A stretch of 64,000 nucleotides of DNA from Hydrangea macrophylla (taxonomy: Eukaryota > Streptophyta > Magnoliopsida > Cornales > Hydrangeaceae), in NCBI GenBank assembly GCA_033977485.1, contig CM066995.1:45319736-45383735 (forward strand). The letters run 5' to 3'. The position numbers and the translations under genes are program-made. Below, piece by piece: positions 24,848-36,200 of the stretch; positions within the stretch are counted from its first letter, which is position 1, and the number at the start of each line of letters is the position of its first letter. A model generated the notes under the pieces. That model searched no databases and was not told where the DNA came from. It saw only the letters and a list, made by a program, of their open reading frames with translations.

Positions 24848-26491
24848 ATGGCACAAGAAGCAAATGGAAGAGAGATAGCAGAACAGAGAGCCATAGTGGA
24901 ACAGCAGGCAGGTCAAATGGCTAGGATGATGACCATGGTAGAAGCACTAGCTCGACAACCACCAGTTGTTGATCCTCCCCCACATGGTAGGGAGGATAAT
25001 TGGTTCGATGATCCAGAAAGGGCTGAAGCGCCGAGGGCAGAAAAGGAAAAGATGGAGAAAGAAAAGGCTGAGAGAGAGAAGTTGATGATCGAGAAAGTAG
25101 AGAAACTAGAAAGGGTAGTCCGAAAGGCCCAAGGGGTAGACATCTACTTGCTGGAACTAGAAGGATTATATGAAGGGTTGTGAGGTACTACCTGCAGGAT
25201 TCAAAATGCCTATATTTGATAAGTTCGATGGCACGGCGAACCCCGTAGCCATATTAGGATGTGTATAGGGGCTTTTCAACCAAGCGGCTTGAGTATAACT
25301 ATGATGGCTATTCTGTTTCAACAGACATTAACCAGAGCTGCCTTGTCTTGGTACCTTACATTGGAGCCTGGTAAGACCAGAATTTGGGAGGAGGTTGTCA
25401 AGTTATTCGTAGCCTAGTACGAGTATAATTAGGATTTGGATGTTACCATCAGAGATTTAGAGACTACCCGACAAGGAAATAAGGTATCTTTTGCTGAATA
25501 TCTGAGCCGTTGGAGGGGAAAAGCAGCCAAGATGGTATAGAGACCAAGCGAGAAGGAACAAATCCGGATGATAATGAAAAACCTCCAGCCCGTCTATCAA
25601 GAGAAGATGAGGTTTCAATCCATCAACACCTTTGCTGAAGTGTTCGATATAGGAACTAGGATTGAAGATGCGATACAAGAAGGATTGATTAAGAGGGAAG
25701 AGCCAGTGAACAGGTATAGGCGTCCAAATTATGGGACAGGAGGAGGGCATTCAGGGAGTCATTCAAGTCCTACAGATGTGAATGCGCTAAGCGAACCAGA
25801 GAAGAAGTTTGATACAGTCAGGAGTTACCCAAAGAGAGGAGGAGATAAGCCTTTGAGGAGGTTCTCAGACTTGGGAGTGTCCTTGTCCACCACTCTGGAT
25901 AGGCTACTAGCAAAGGGGCACCTTCACCTATTAGAGCCACGACCGAGACCAAATCCACCACCCCCAAATTTCAAAGCTGATCTATACTGTGAATTCCATC
26001 AAGAGCAGGGACACTCAACTGATCGATGCATAAGGTTGAGACATGAAATCCAGGATCTGATAAATAAGAAGGTAATATTTGAACCACCCACCAACCCGTC
26101 GAACATCACCAAGAATCCACTACCAAATCATCATGCGGTACCGCCTCCCGGAGTTCATTATTTGGAAATTGAAGGAAGCTCTTTTTATCCATCAACATTG
26201 ATCACTAAGTTGGGGTACCCGAGGAAGTTCTATCAGATACAGGGGGATTCGAACATCTGCACTTTGGGTAAGCTAACGGATGGAAACAAGGGAAAAGTGA
26301 TAAAAAAGGCTCCCGCTATGGATTGGTGGGCACCTGAAGATGACAGCTCTATTTGGTACAAAGGGGATGACAGTCAAGGCATCAATAAAGTTAAGGAGGA
26401 TCTTTGGTACAAAAGTGAGAAAGAAGAAGAATTCCAGAAGTCACTAAGACACAGGATGATCTTTGGTTTAAAGAAGAGGTCAGTCATTTAA
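24848..26491 (+). pseudogene. Element B gag (broken)
   Basis: The start at 24848 opens MAQEANGREIAEQ with a Glu/Lys-rich coiled-coil-like stretch. The core gag domain (KFDGTANPV, SWYLTLEPG, FAEYLSRWRGKAA) lies at about 25190-25560 and has several TAG stops, mostly where Gln would stand. The frame is open from 25568, with the Tat gag zinc-type motif CEFHQEQGHSTDRC followed by RLRHEIQDLI. The C-terminus has repeated WYK segments. It would form the particle shell. Confidence 0.8.
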
Positions 26492-27727
26492 CACGGTCAG
26501 GAAGGCATTTCAAACCACACGAACTTGAGGAAGATCACTCAGGCCAGGAGTTAGATAAGGGAAAGGGGAAATTGAATGAGGAAGAAGAGGAGGATAGGGT
26601 CTTGAGACAGATGAAGAAGACACAAGCAAATATCACTATTTGGGGATTATTAATCGCTTCCAAGCGTCATAGATAAGCGGTCCTCGATGCTCTTAATCAA
26701 TCTGATGTCTCCATCAACATCACCCCAGAAGATCTCGTCGGCATGATCAACAAAAGCTCAACCCTCGCTATTTCCTTTATTGAAGTTGACTTACCCCCTG
26801 GGGGACCTGCTCACAACAAGCCATTACACATTACCGTCAAGTGTCTAGAAAATTATTTGCCCGCCTGTCTCATTGACAATGGGTCCGCATTGAATGTATG
26901 CCCGTTCTGAACAGCCAAAAGGATGGGGCTTGATGAATCTATGTTTATACCATCGGAGCAAAAGGTAAGGGCCTATGACAATACTCAGCGAGCGATTATG
27001 GGGATCATTTTTTCTGAATCTCTCTATTAGGACCGGGGAAAAAGAGGAAGAGTTCCAGATTATCGATATTCCTGTATCTTTCAACCTACTTCTGGGAAGG
27101 CCATGGCTGGACAATTTAGGTGCCATCCCATCAACCATCCATCAGAAAGTCAAGTACATCTGGAAGGGTAAAGTTTGTGATGTTTTAGGGGATAGTTGGA
27201 TACATGCGTCTGGAGCTTCATCTAGTGCCCTGGTTTTGGAAGTACAAATGCAAGAGGAAGAGACAGGCTTGGGCAGATTTGAGTTCATCAATGTGATAGA
27301 AGACAGCAAGCCAAAAGAGTTTTTACCACTTTACTTTGATCAATATACAAGTCCATTGGTGGCCAGAATTATGCGAAAGATGGGATTCTTCCTAGGGATG
27401 GGTCTAGGTAAGAAGCATCAAGGATTATCCGAGTTCCCAAACATTATCACGTAAATGCATACCAGTGGGTTGGGATATCAGCCGACAACGGAGGAAATGA
27501 AGAAAAAGAAGAAATCGGCCGATGCACCAATAGAACCATACTCAAAGACTCTCAATGGATACTTCGTCAAAGAAGGAGAGGAGTTTCCGTTTTGCGGGTT
27601 CCCGGAGCCTTGGTTGGATGAAGTGGAAAAATGCATGAAGCCAGGGTTTGAGATTTTCTTTGTGCACGACTTCTCTGACTATAAGGACCCTTATCTGGAA
27701 GTACCCACAAAATCCACCACTATTTAG
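26492..27727 (+). pseudogene. Element B protease and G-patch segment (broken)
   Basis: The aspartic protease reads LIDNGSALNV, with Asn-Gly in place of the Thr-Gly of DTGA as usual for Tat proteases. A stop (about 26908) and a frameshift follow, then FNLLLGRPWLDNLGAIPST in the frame at 26975-27454. A G-patch-like segment (ARIMRKMGFFLGMGLGKKHQG) follows, with conserved aromatic and Gly positions. An in-frame stop at 27452-27454 is followed by LGYQPTTEEM. G-patch motifs bind nucleic acid or helicases; its role in retrotransposons is not known to me. Confidence 0.75.
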
Positions 27728-27729
27728 GA

Positions 27730-29537
27730 TTGGAATGCACTTTGGATGGCTTGGCAATGAAGGACCTGCTGGAAGAGGAACACAGAGGGATTGGAAAAGG
27801 TAGTACCGGGGAAAGTGTGAATAAAGATGGGCAAAGCAGAAGTGAAGAAGAAAGCAAGGAAGAAGCAGGAAGAGAGAACTCAGAACTTGGAAGAGAACCA
27901 GAGGAAGAAGAAATGGGGGAAATTACTCAGACAAAGGATCTGGAAGAATGCTTCATCACTAATCTTGGAGGAGAAAAGAAGAGGGAATGGGTTTTTGAGT
28001 CTAGTGATAGGTATCCCCCTCACCCAGAGTCTGTATTAGCCCAAATGAGGCGTCTTTCAATTTCTATGTCTATGGTAATTGCTCCCAAGAAAGTTAATGA
28101 GAATATGACTAATTCTGCTTACTCGACTGCACATAATAATTGTGATGTATGTGATGAATGTAGTGAAATACCAGATGAATTGCAAAAATTAATTGAAAAG
28201 GAAAATGAATCTGCATGTAAAATCATTGAAGGCACATTAACGATTAATTTGGGAAATGAAGATAATCCACAAAATGTTTCTATTGGCTCCACACTTAGTA
28301 ATGAGGAAAGCAAAGAGTTAATCAATTTGTTAAATGAATTCAAAGATGTCTTTGCTTGGTCCTATGATGATATGCCAGGGATTGATCCAGAAATAGTCCA
28401 ACATCATATTCCCCTTTTCCCAAACTCAAAACCCGTAAAACAAAAATTGAGGCGATTGAGGCCTGAATGGGCGCTAAAAGTGAAAGAGGAAGTTGAAAAG
28501 CAGTTAGGAGCTGGATTCTTGATTGTCACTGAGTATCCAGAATGGCTCGCTAATATCGTACCAGTCCCAAAAAAAGATTGGCGCGTTAGGGTTTGTGTGG
28601 ATTTTCGGGATTTGAATAGAGCCAGCCCTAAGGACGATTTCCCTTTACCTCACATTGATGTGTTAGTAGACAATACGGTAGGGCATGAACTCTTATCTTT
28701 CATGGATGGGTTCTCAGGGTACAAATAAATATTAATGGCACCTAAGGATAGGGAAAAGACTACCTTTATCACACTCTGGGGGACTTATTGTTATAGAGTT
28801 ATGCCATTTGGGATTAAGAACGCGGGGGCAACTTATCAAAGAGCCGCCACCACCCTACTACATGATATGATCCATAAAGAAGTAGAGGTATACGTGGATG
28901 ACATGATAGTGAAGTCCAAAGAGAGGGAAGGGCACTTAAAGGCTTTAAGGAAATTCTTTGAGAGGTTAAGAAAATTCAGAATGAGATTAAACCAGCAGAA
29001 ATGTACTTTTGGGGTCACCACAGGGAAATTGTTGGGATTTCTGATTACACAGAGGGGGATTGAGGTAGATCCGACCAAAATTCAAGCCATAACCGAAATG
29101 TCGTCACCCCAAAATGAGAAAGAGTTGAGGGGATTCCTAGGAAGAATACAGTTTATCAGCCGCTTTATATCCAAACTCACCATGACCTGTGACCCGCTAT
29201 TCAAGTTGTTGAGAAAAGGGAAAAAGTTTGAATCAGATGACCAATGCCAGAAAGCCTTCGAGAAGATCAAAACCTACCTTCAAAACCCACCTGTCCTATC
29301 ACCTCCCAAACCTGGGAAGCCTTTATTGCTATATCTATCTATTACCGAGAATTCCATGGGGTACATGTTGGCCCAAGAAGAGGAAGAGGGGCGTGTAGAG
29401 AAAGCCATATATTACCTAAGCAAAAGAATGACCAGGTACGCGTTGAATTATTCGCCATTGGAGAAAACATGTTGGGCTTTAGTATGGTGTACACGACGCC
29501 TTAGGCATTACTTGTTAGCCTTCCCTGTCACCCTAAT
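27730..29537 (+). pseudogene. Element B RT and first RNase H, split by element C
   Basis: An acidic linker comes first, then RT: FAWSYDDMPGIDPEIVQH, LRRLRPEWA, CVDFRDLNRASPKDDFPLP, a stop at 28726-28728 (TAA where Gln is expected), MPFGIKNAGATYQRA, and the active site VYVDDMIVKS. RNase H starts LLLYLSITENSMGYMLAQ; the usual first catalytic residue of the family seems to be changed, as is common in the first RNase H of Tat elements. It runs into FPVTLI at the CTAAT target site. The frame resumes exactly at 40014 after C. Confidence 0.85.
29533..29537. other. Target site duplication of element C, left
   Basis: CTAAT immediately before the LTR of C; the same five bases follow C at 40009-40013. 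Removing C and one copy rejoins the RNase H frame of B. Confidence 0.95.
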
Positions 29538-29640
29538 TGTAATACCCTGTATTCTTGTAATGTATTATATAACTAAGACATTGTATGTTTCTTTTAACAC
29601 TTGTATGAGCTTGGCCTTACCCTTGGTATATTTTGGATAC

Positions 29641-29752
29641 CAATCGATTGACAAGTTTTCCAATCGATTGACTTGCTTTGGGTACCAATCGATTGAACTT
29701 TATCTCAATCGATTGATTGTATCAATCGATTGACACTTATGTCAATCGATTG
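29641..29752 (+). repeat. Upstream CAATCGATTG cluster (6 copies)
   Basis: Exact 10-bp palindromes at 29641, 29661, 29686, 29706, 29723 and 29743. They lie about 60-170 bp upstream of the TATA box. The same cluster is in the 3' LTR at about 37884-37995. Confidence 0.9.
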
Positions 29753-29794
29753 AAGGCAGCTGGGCAGATTCTTTTGCTCTGGCTGGGGAGAAGC

Positions 29795-29821
29795 CACGTG
29801 AACACTCTCTCCTTATATATA
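29795..29821 (+). promoter_or_regulatory. LTR promoter of C: G-box and TATA box
   Basis: CACGTG at 29795-29800 and TATATATA at 29814-29821, followed by a pyrimidine/TA-rich leader. In the 3' LTR the G-box reads TACGTG, so only the 5' LTR keeps it. Confidence 0.7.
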
Positions 29822-30246
29822 CCAGCCCATTTTGGGCGTATTTCTATTTACAGAAATCAGAGAGAGTGAGAGGGAGTGTTTGTGTGTGTTTATATATATA
29901 TACACTCATATATATATATATACTCATATATATACATATATTCACTCACCCACACACAGAGATGGACTGAGACGAGAAGAAGAAGAAGAAGAAGAAGACC
30001 AGAAAGAAGGGGAAAGAAAAGAGAGAAGGCAGAGAGCAGAGGAAAGAGAGAAGAGGAAGACCACCATTGAAGCTCAAGCTTCAAAACATTCCCAAACACG
30101 CCCTTAACGCCTAAGGTGAGTTCTAAACTCACTTGGTAACTTGATATTGATGTTAGGACATGTTTTGAATGAAGAAATGGAGAAAAAACCATGTAGTTTC
30201 GTTTATATGTTGCTGGGCAGTCTTCTCTGTGAAGAAGATGAAGTGT

Positions 30247-30411
30247 CAATCGATTGACACTATATCAATCGATTGACATCTTTCATGTCTCAATCGATTG
30301 ACATTTTATATCAATCGATTGACATGGATTGTGATCCAATCGATTGAACTTTCTTCCAATCGATTGACACTACTTCTATATCAATCGATTGACATCTATA
30401 TCAATCGATTG
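30247..30411 (+). repeat. Downstream CAATCGATTG cluster (8 copies)
   Basis: Exact palindromes at 30247, 30266, 30291, 30312, 30337, 30357, 30382 and 30402, about 430-600 bp downstream of the TATA box, so in the transcribed leader. The unit is often CAATCGATTGACA. Confidence 0.9.
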
Positions 30412-31270
30412 GAAGTTACAGTTTACTGTCTTACTTGTTTAGATAATGTAATAACTGTTTAGTTGTTTATTTACTGTTCAGTACTTCCCAGCATGCTTCA
30501 TTATTGTAATACAGACATGATAACGAGTTAATGCAGCATAGGATCGTAGTAATAACAAGACTATCGAATAACGTTTATAATGTTAGATAACGGAATAGTT
30601 GTGAATCCTTTGGAGTTAACGTTCATTCATTCAGAGTAGTCGGGCCACATTGGGATTGTCATGTATCGGTAATAGAGTTGAACTTAAGTAGGTTTGCTAA
30701 GATTCGGGAACCTTGCGTGGGCGGGCTTTGGTCGATCATATGTTCTTAAAAGCGGTAGACAGACGAAGGTGTCTATGACTTGCGGTGAACCGGACCATTT
30801 GCCCTAAGATAGCCAGATGATCTAATCATATGTTCTTAAAAGCGGTAGACAGACGAAGGTGTCTATGACATGCGGTGGACCGTGATCACTGGTAGACGTC
30901 GCTAAGTCGTGGCATAGAATGATGTACTGTTGTTTAAAGCGTTATATCCCTGACATGCGGTGGACTGTGCATATGTTCTTAAAAGCGGGGGATGGACTAA
31001 CGTGGTATCCATGACATGCGGTGAACTGTGCATATGTTCTTAAAAGCGGTGGATGAGCAATGGTGCGTTATAGAGTTGAGCTACTGTCGAGTCTGTTTCC
31101 CCTATCAAGACGCGTTATCGGTCTTATAATGAGTAAAACGTCAGTAATCGGATCATTGGTCGATTAAAGGAGTTACCCTTACTGAATTCTAATTTGATTA
31201 CGGTTTATAACTTGTAATAATATCAATAGTCGATACCCTGTTAGTATCTAACTCACTCGGCTTTCATTAA

Positions 31271-31453
31271 GCTGACGGCGTTTATGCCGCTGGACATTTC
31301 TACGTTCCAGCGCACCCTGGTTATGACTATTCAGGTGAAGGGCCTGCAGGAGAGGACTACTATGCCAGTGACGGAGTTCCTGTGGAGAATTTCCCCGACG
31401 GAGGTCAGACCGAAGAAGACTACTACGCCGAGGACTACCCTTATGCCAACTGA
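31271..31453 (+). other. 60-codon Tyr/Asp-rich open frame inside the LTR of C
   Basis: Reads ADGVYAAGHFYVPAHPGYDY ... and ends EDYYAEDYPYAN before TGA. It has ten Tyr, many Asp/Glu, and no Met. It opens right after TAA, at an AG that could be a splice acceptor (CATTAAG). The only difference in the 3' LTR copy (39514 onward) is one synonymous change. It could be a former or alternative exon. No function is claimed. Confidence 0.4.
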
Positions 31454-31772
31454 AGTCTTGACTAGAATTGTAGCTAGTTGTCTTTACCGTTTTAGAATCT
31501 TTTTGTAGTCAGGCATATGTTGCCTTGGCATTTGTACTTCCGCTGCCTTATATTTGATTCGAGACTCTGATATGTAATAGTTAGTAACTTCTGTTGAATT
31601 TATGTTGCTTTGTGATTAGAACCTAGACTTCATTGTTGTTACGCTATTACTTCTTGTTGCTTAGTACTGCGTGGTGTGGACAATCGTGTGACTTCACCCG
31701 TCATTCCCTATGGACCCATAAAGGAAATTTATTTTTCTCTATTTATGCTGTTCCGGGGCGTGACAGGATTTT

Positions 31773-31785
31773 TGGTATCAGAGCC
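31773..31785 (+). other. Primer binding site of C
   Basis: TGGTATCAGAGCC, perfect for initiator tRNA-Met, seven bases after the 5' LTR. Confidence 0.95.
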
Positions 31786-31903
31786 TAGGTTGTATACCTT
31801 TTCGCTCACAGATTGTCCCACACCATCTGGTCCTAGAACCTTGAGATCCTATAGATGAGTATTAAGATTAGTTCTGACTTAAGGTAGTCCCTTTTCAGGT
31901 AGC

Positions 31904-32827
31904 ATGGCACCGCCGCTGTTCGTTCCAGACGAGTTCGGAGGACACTATGTGTATGAGAGTAGTATTGCGCCAGCAGATCCAGAGTACTATGCCTGGAAGG
32001 TTAGACAGAGAGCTATTGCAGAGACAGAGCGAGACATGCGGATCGAGCAACAGAGATTTGGGACCCAGGACCCAGAAGTGATACGTCAGGAGATGATCTA
32101 CCGCAAGGAGACCTTCAAACGCATCGAGGAGGATTCTCTACTGATGTTACGAGACCGTTCTTCGTACCAGGTTCTACTTGCACAGGTTAGAGCAGCACCT
32201 CCACCCCCACCAGAAGAGGACATGGCTGATGCACCCCCAGCAGATGAGGACCCGGAGGATGATGATGAGAACGATGACGACGATGAGCCAGAGGATGCAG
32301 ATGAGGAGATGGAAGATGAAGAGGACGAGGACACCGATGACGAGGAGCCGGAGTATGATCCAGAGGACGAGGACCCCGTGGACCCAGCCGGTATGGACGT
32401 GCCAGTTGGCGTAGATATTGTGGTTGCAGAGGGTTATCCGATAGAGGAAGAGGAGGTAGCCGCAGACGATGATGCAGTAGTACCAGTCTTACCAGGAGGA
32501 GTTATAGCACAGCTAGCAGCTGAGTGGGCCGCAGAGATGGCTGCACATCCCCATGGATTTGAGATCGGAGCACCGGAGTTGGCACAGGCTATGGTACAGG
32601 CTGAGGCACTTGCAGCCGCATTTGATGCAGCCCAGGCTGACATGGCCGCTGATGCAGGAGATTTGGGAGCTGTTGTGGAGCATGATGGACCCGAGCTGAT
32701 CGAGGATGTAGTGATAGAGGATGAGGACATGATGGATGACGATGACATGGATGAGGATGATGTTTTGTCTGAGGTTGCCCCAGAGGACGAGGCTTCCATC
32801 TATGGATCCGATGTGGACAACTTCTGA
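31904..32827 (+). CDS. Acidic extra ORF of element C, upstream of gag
   Basis: 307 codons, uninterrupted, between primer site and gag, in the sense direction. The ATG at 31904 is the first after the primer site that opens a long frame. I do not recognise a family. Residues 1-100 are mixed and probably helical (YYAWKVRQRAIAETERDMRI). Residues about 105-185 are almost pure Asp/Glu with Pro. Residues about 205-255 are Ala-rich and helical (QLAAEWAAEMAA). The tail is again acidic (DEDMMDDDDMDEDD) and ends SIYGSDVDNF. There is no signal peptide or membrane segment. It stays open while the neighbouring gag-pol carries two stops. Acidic tracts of this kind occur in histone chaperones, but that is only an analogy. 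Confidence 0.75.
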   Translation: MAPPLFVPDEFGGHYVYESSIAPADPEYYAWKVRQRAIAETERDMRIEQQRFGTQDPEVIRQEMIYRKETFKRIEEDSLLMLRDRSSYQVLLAQVRAAPPPPPEEDMADAPPADEDPEDDDENDDDDEPEDADEEMEDEEDEDTDDEEPEYDPEDEDPVDPAGMDVPVGVDIVVAEGYPIEEEEVAADDDAVVPVLPGGVIAQLAAEWAAEMAAHPHGFEIGAPELAQAMVQAEALAAAFDAAQADMAADAGDLGAVVEHDGPELIEDVVIEDEDMMDDDDMDEDDVLSEVAPEDEASIYGSDVDNF

Positions 32828-33223
32828 GTCCAGCACCTTTAGGACTTAGACTTTTACGTTTGACTTTAGGACATGTTGTCCACTTACTTTTGACGCTTAC
32901 ATAGACAGCTATTGACCGTAGCCTTTTTGTATAGGTAGCCACCAGTAGTGGTTTTGTATATATCTTTCTTTTGTTTAGATCTTGTATAGGATCATGTACT
33001 ACGCGGTACACAGATGATCTGTTGTGTACTCCGCTGTACATCTTTTGGGTATATATATGGCAGATCGTTTCTCTTGATTATTTTCTGTTATCATCTCATT
33101 ATTATGTTATGGTTGTGATGTTGATTCATGTTATGCTTCCTGTTATTTTAGTATGATCATTTCCCCGAGAAGATTGTCAGCTAATCGTTAGATCCTTCAT
33201 AGGTACACCTCACACGGATCACT
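32828..33223 (+). other. Spacer between the extra ORF and gag of C
   Basis: 396 bp, T-rich, with the palindrome-like pair TACTACGCGGTACA and TACTCCGCTGTACA at about 32997-33040. No gene is seen. It could hold an internal promoter or a splice acceptor for gag; the sequence does not decide. Confidence 0.45.
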
Positions 33224-36200
33224 ATGGTGGGACCCACAAGGAACCAAGCACGACTGGGAGCACCCATTCCCGAGGGTATGGACCCAACTGGAGTCTTCGA
33301 AGCTTTCATGCAACGGATGGAGCACATCGGCGATACCTACAATCATGCCACCAACGACAATGGCAACAACCACTTTGTCCCTCCAAGGCAGACAGGCGAT
33401 AAGCTATTGGAACGATTTCGTGGCCTGCGACCCGAGAAGTTCGACGGCATGGCAGAGTCCTGGAAAGCAGAGCAATGGATACGAGAGTTGGAGCTAATCT
33501 TTGAAGCCCTGGAGTGCAGTGAGCTTGACAAGAGACGTCTAGCCGCATTTCAACTAACTTACTCCACCGCGGATTGGTGGGAGGCCGAGAGAGCCACGAT
33601 TGGGATTGACGCTGCAAGGAGAATGCCTTGGGAAGCATTCAAGACTCGATTTCTCGAGAAGTATTTCCCTGAGGACGAAAGAGATCAACAAGAGAGGAAT
33701 TTCCTGAGTCTAACCCAAGGAAACTGGACAGTCAGAGAGTATACTACACAATTTGAGCGACTTTCCCGTTTCGCTCCGCACATGATAGACACCTCCGCCA
33801 AGAAGGTCAAGCGATTTCACCAAGGACTTAACCCACACCTCCGGCACATGATGATAGGCCATCTGGGCCAGTCGTTTGAAGGGATTGTCCGTCTTGCTTC
33901 AAGTTTGGAAAAGGATGCTTACCCTGTACAAGGACCACAAGTGAATCGACCTCCACCCAGGACCTTCCAACCAAGGAACTTTCCCGCGCAATCATCAAGG
34001 AACAATCAAGGATGGAAACTCCAGACCAACAACTATCAGGGAACTAAGCGCACGTGGGATGGGACAAGGAAGCCCCAAGCTAATTTTCCTCGACAACAGA
34101 ATCAACAGCGAGGACCACCTCAGACACAGCCCATCGCCCAGCGACAGAACACTGATGGATGTTTCAACTGTGGAGTACCCGGACATATTGCAAGGTATTG
34201 CACAGCTCCCAAGACCAACCGCCGTAATGACCTCGTTTGCCGCAACTGTAACAAGCCTGGTCACATAAGCAAGGATTGTCGAGCACCACGTGGAGGCTAC
34301 TATGGAGCGCCTGCTCAAGGACAGCAAGGACAGGTTAGGGTGAATGCCATCATCCCTGACAATGCAGGGTATAATGCAGAGGAACAGCAAAACTTGGAAG
34401 GTACGCTCATTTTATTTCACTGTCAAGTTAGAGCTTTATTTGATACCGGTGCCGCCCGTTCTTTCATAGCTATTAAGATGGTACGTGATTTGGGATTGTT
34501 ACCCCTAATACTTGAGCCGACCCTTAATGTCGTTTCGCCCTTGGGAGTATCCGTTAAGTTAGGTAAGGTGTGCAAGGATTGTCCCTTGACACTAGAGGAT
34601 AGGAATTTTCCTACAGACTTGATAGTCTTGTCAATGTCTGAGTTCGACGTGATCCTAGGAATGGATTGGCTTACTAAGTATGGCGCTAACCTGGATTGTG
34701 TTAGTCGGACCATTGTCTTTTTGACGCCTGGTTGCCCGCAGATCAGATTTCAGTGCCAACCGTTGAGCGACATGTTTATCACGAGCTGCCTAGCCACGAT
34801 TAAGACTTCAAGCACAGAGCTTACTATCAACCAGATCCCCGTTATTCAAGACTTTGAAGATGTGTTCCGAAGTATCTCAGGACTTCCGCCGAAGAGAGAG
34901 ATAGACTTCTGCATTGAGTTAGCACCCGGAACGTTGCCGATTTCCAAGACCCCGTATCGGATGGCGCCAATAGAAATGCTAGAATTGAAGAAGCAAGTTC
35001 AAGAACTCGAAGATTTAGGTTTTGTTCGCCCCAGTACATCACCTTGGGGAGCACCAGTTCTATTTGTGAAGAAGAAGGACGGAGAGCTACGACTCTGTAT
35101 CGACTACAGGGAGCTGAATAAAGTCACGATCAAGAATAGGTATCCACTTCCCCGGATAGACGACCTGTTCGATCAACTACAAGGATCAAGGATATTCTCA
35201 AAAATCGATTTGCGTTCAGGATACCATCAATTACTAGTTCGGCCGAAAGATATACCAAAAACTGCCTTCAGAACGAGATATGGACACTACGAATTTCTAG
35301 TGATGTCTTTTGGATTGACTAATGCCCCGGCAGTATTCATGGACCTAATGAATAGAGTATTCAGACCCTATCTGGATCAATTCATTATAGTATTCATCGA
35401 CGACATTCTAATTTATTCAAGGACGGAAGAAGAACATAAGAAGCATCTACAAATTGCTCTACAGACTCTTAGAGACAACAGTCTGTATGCGAAATTCAGT
35501 AAATGTGAATTCTGGCTTCAGGAAGTTAAATTCCTGGGACATGTGATATCACAGGATGGGATTTCTGTAGACTCATCTAAGATCGATGCAGTCTTGAGCT
35601 GGAACAGACCAACCAACGCGACCGAAGTTAGGAGTTTTCTTGGATTGGCTGGATATTATCGGAAATTTGTGGAAGGATTCTCTAGAATCGCAGGACCATT
35701 GGCAAGCCTGACTAAGAAGGAGACGAAGTACGAATGGACTGATAAACATGAGGATGCATTCCGGGAATTGAAAGAGAGACTAACCTCAGCACCCGTACTT
35801 GCGATACCTAAGAGTGGTGAACAATTCATAATCTATAGTGATGCATCACACCAAGGACTTGGTTGTGTGCTAATGCAAGAGGGAAATGTCATTGCATACG
35901 GATCAAGACAATTGAAGCCGCACGAGAGGAACTATCCGACGCACGACTTAGAACTAGCCGCAATCGTGTTCGCCTTGAAGATTTGGAGACACTATTTATA
36001 TGGAGAAAAGTTCGACCTATTCTCAGATCATAAGAGTTTAAGGTACCTGTTCTCTCAAAAGGAGTTGAACATGCGACAACAGAGATGGATGGAGCTACTC
36101 AAGGACTACGACTTCTCTTTGTAATACCACCCGGGTAAAGCAAATGTTGTAGCCGACGCTCTGAGCCGGAGACCACGCCTTTTGGTTGCTTCGATTTTGA

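Larger units (their letters stand above)
29538..31765 (+). repeat. 5' LTR of element C
   Basis: TGTAATACCCTGTATTC ... GGGGCGTGACA, 2,228 bp. It contains two CAATCGATTG clusters, a G-box CACGTG at 29795, a TATA box, a TA and a GAA microsatellite, four copies of CATATGTTCTTAAAAGCGG (30737, 30827, 30970, 31030) and a 60-codon open frame (31271-31453). Confidence 0.95.

Noticed and set aside
32098..32836. Long minus-strand Ser/Ala-rich frames
   Set aside because: They are antisense shadows of the GA-rich acidic ORF of C.
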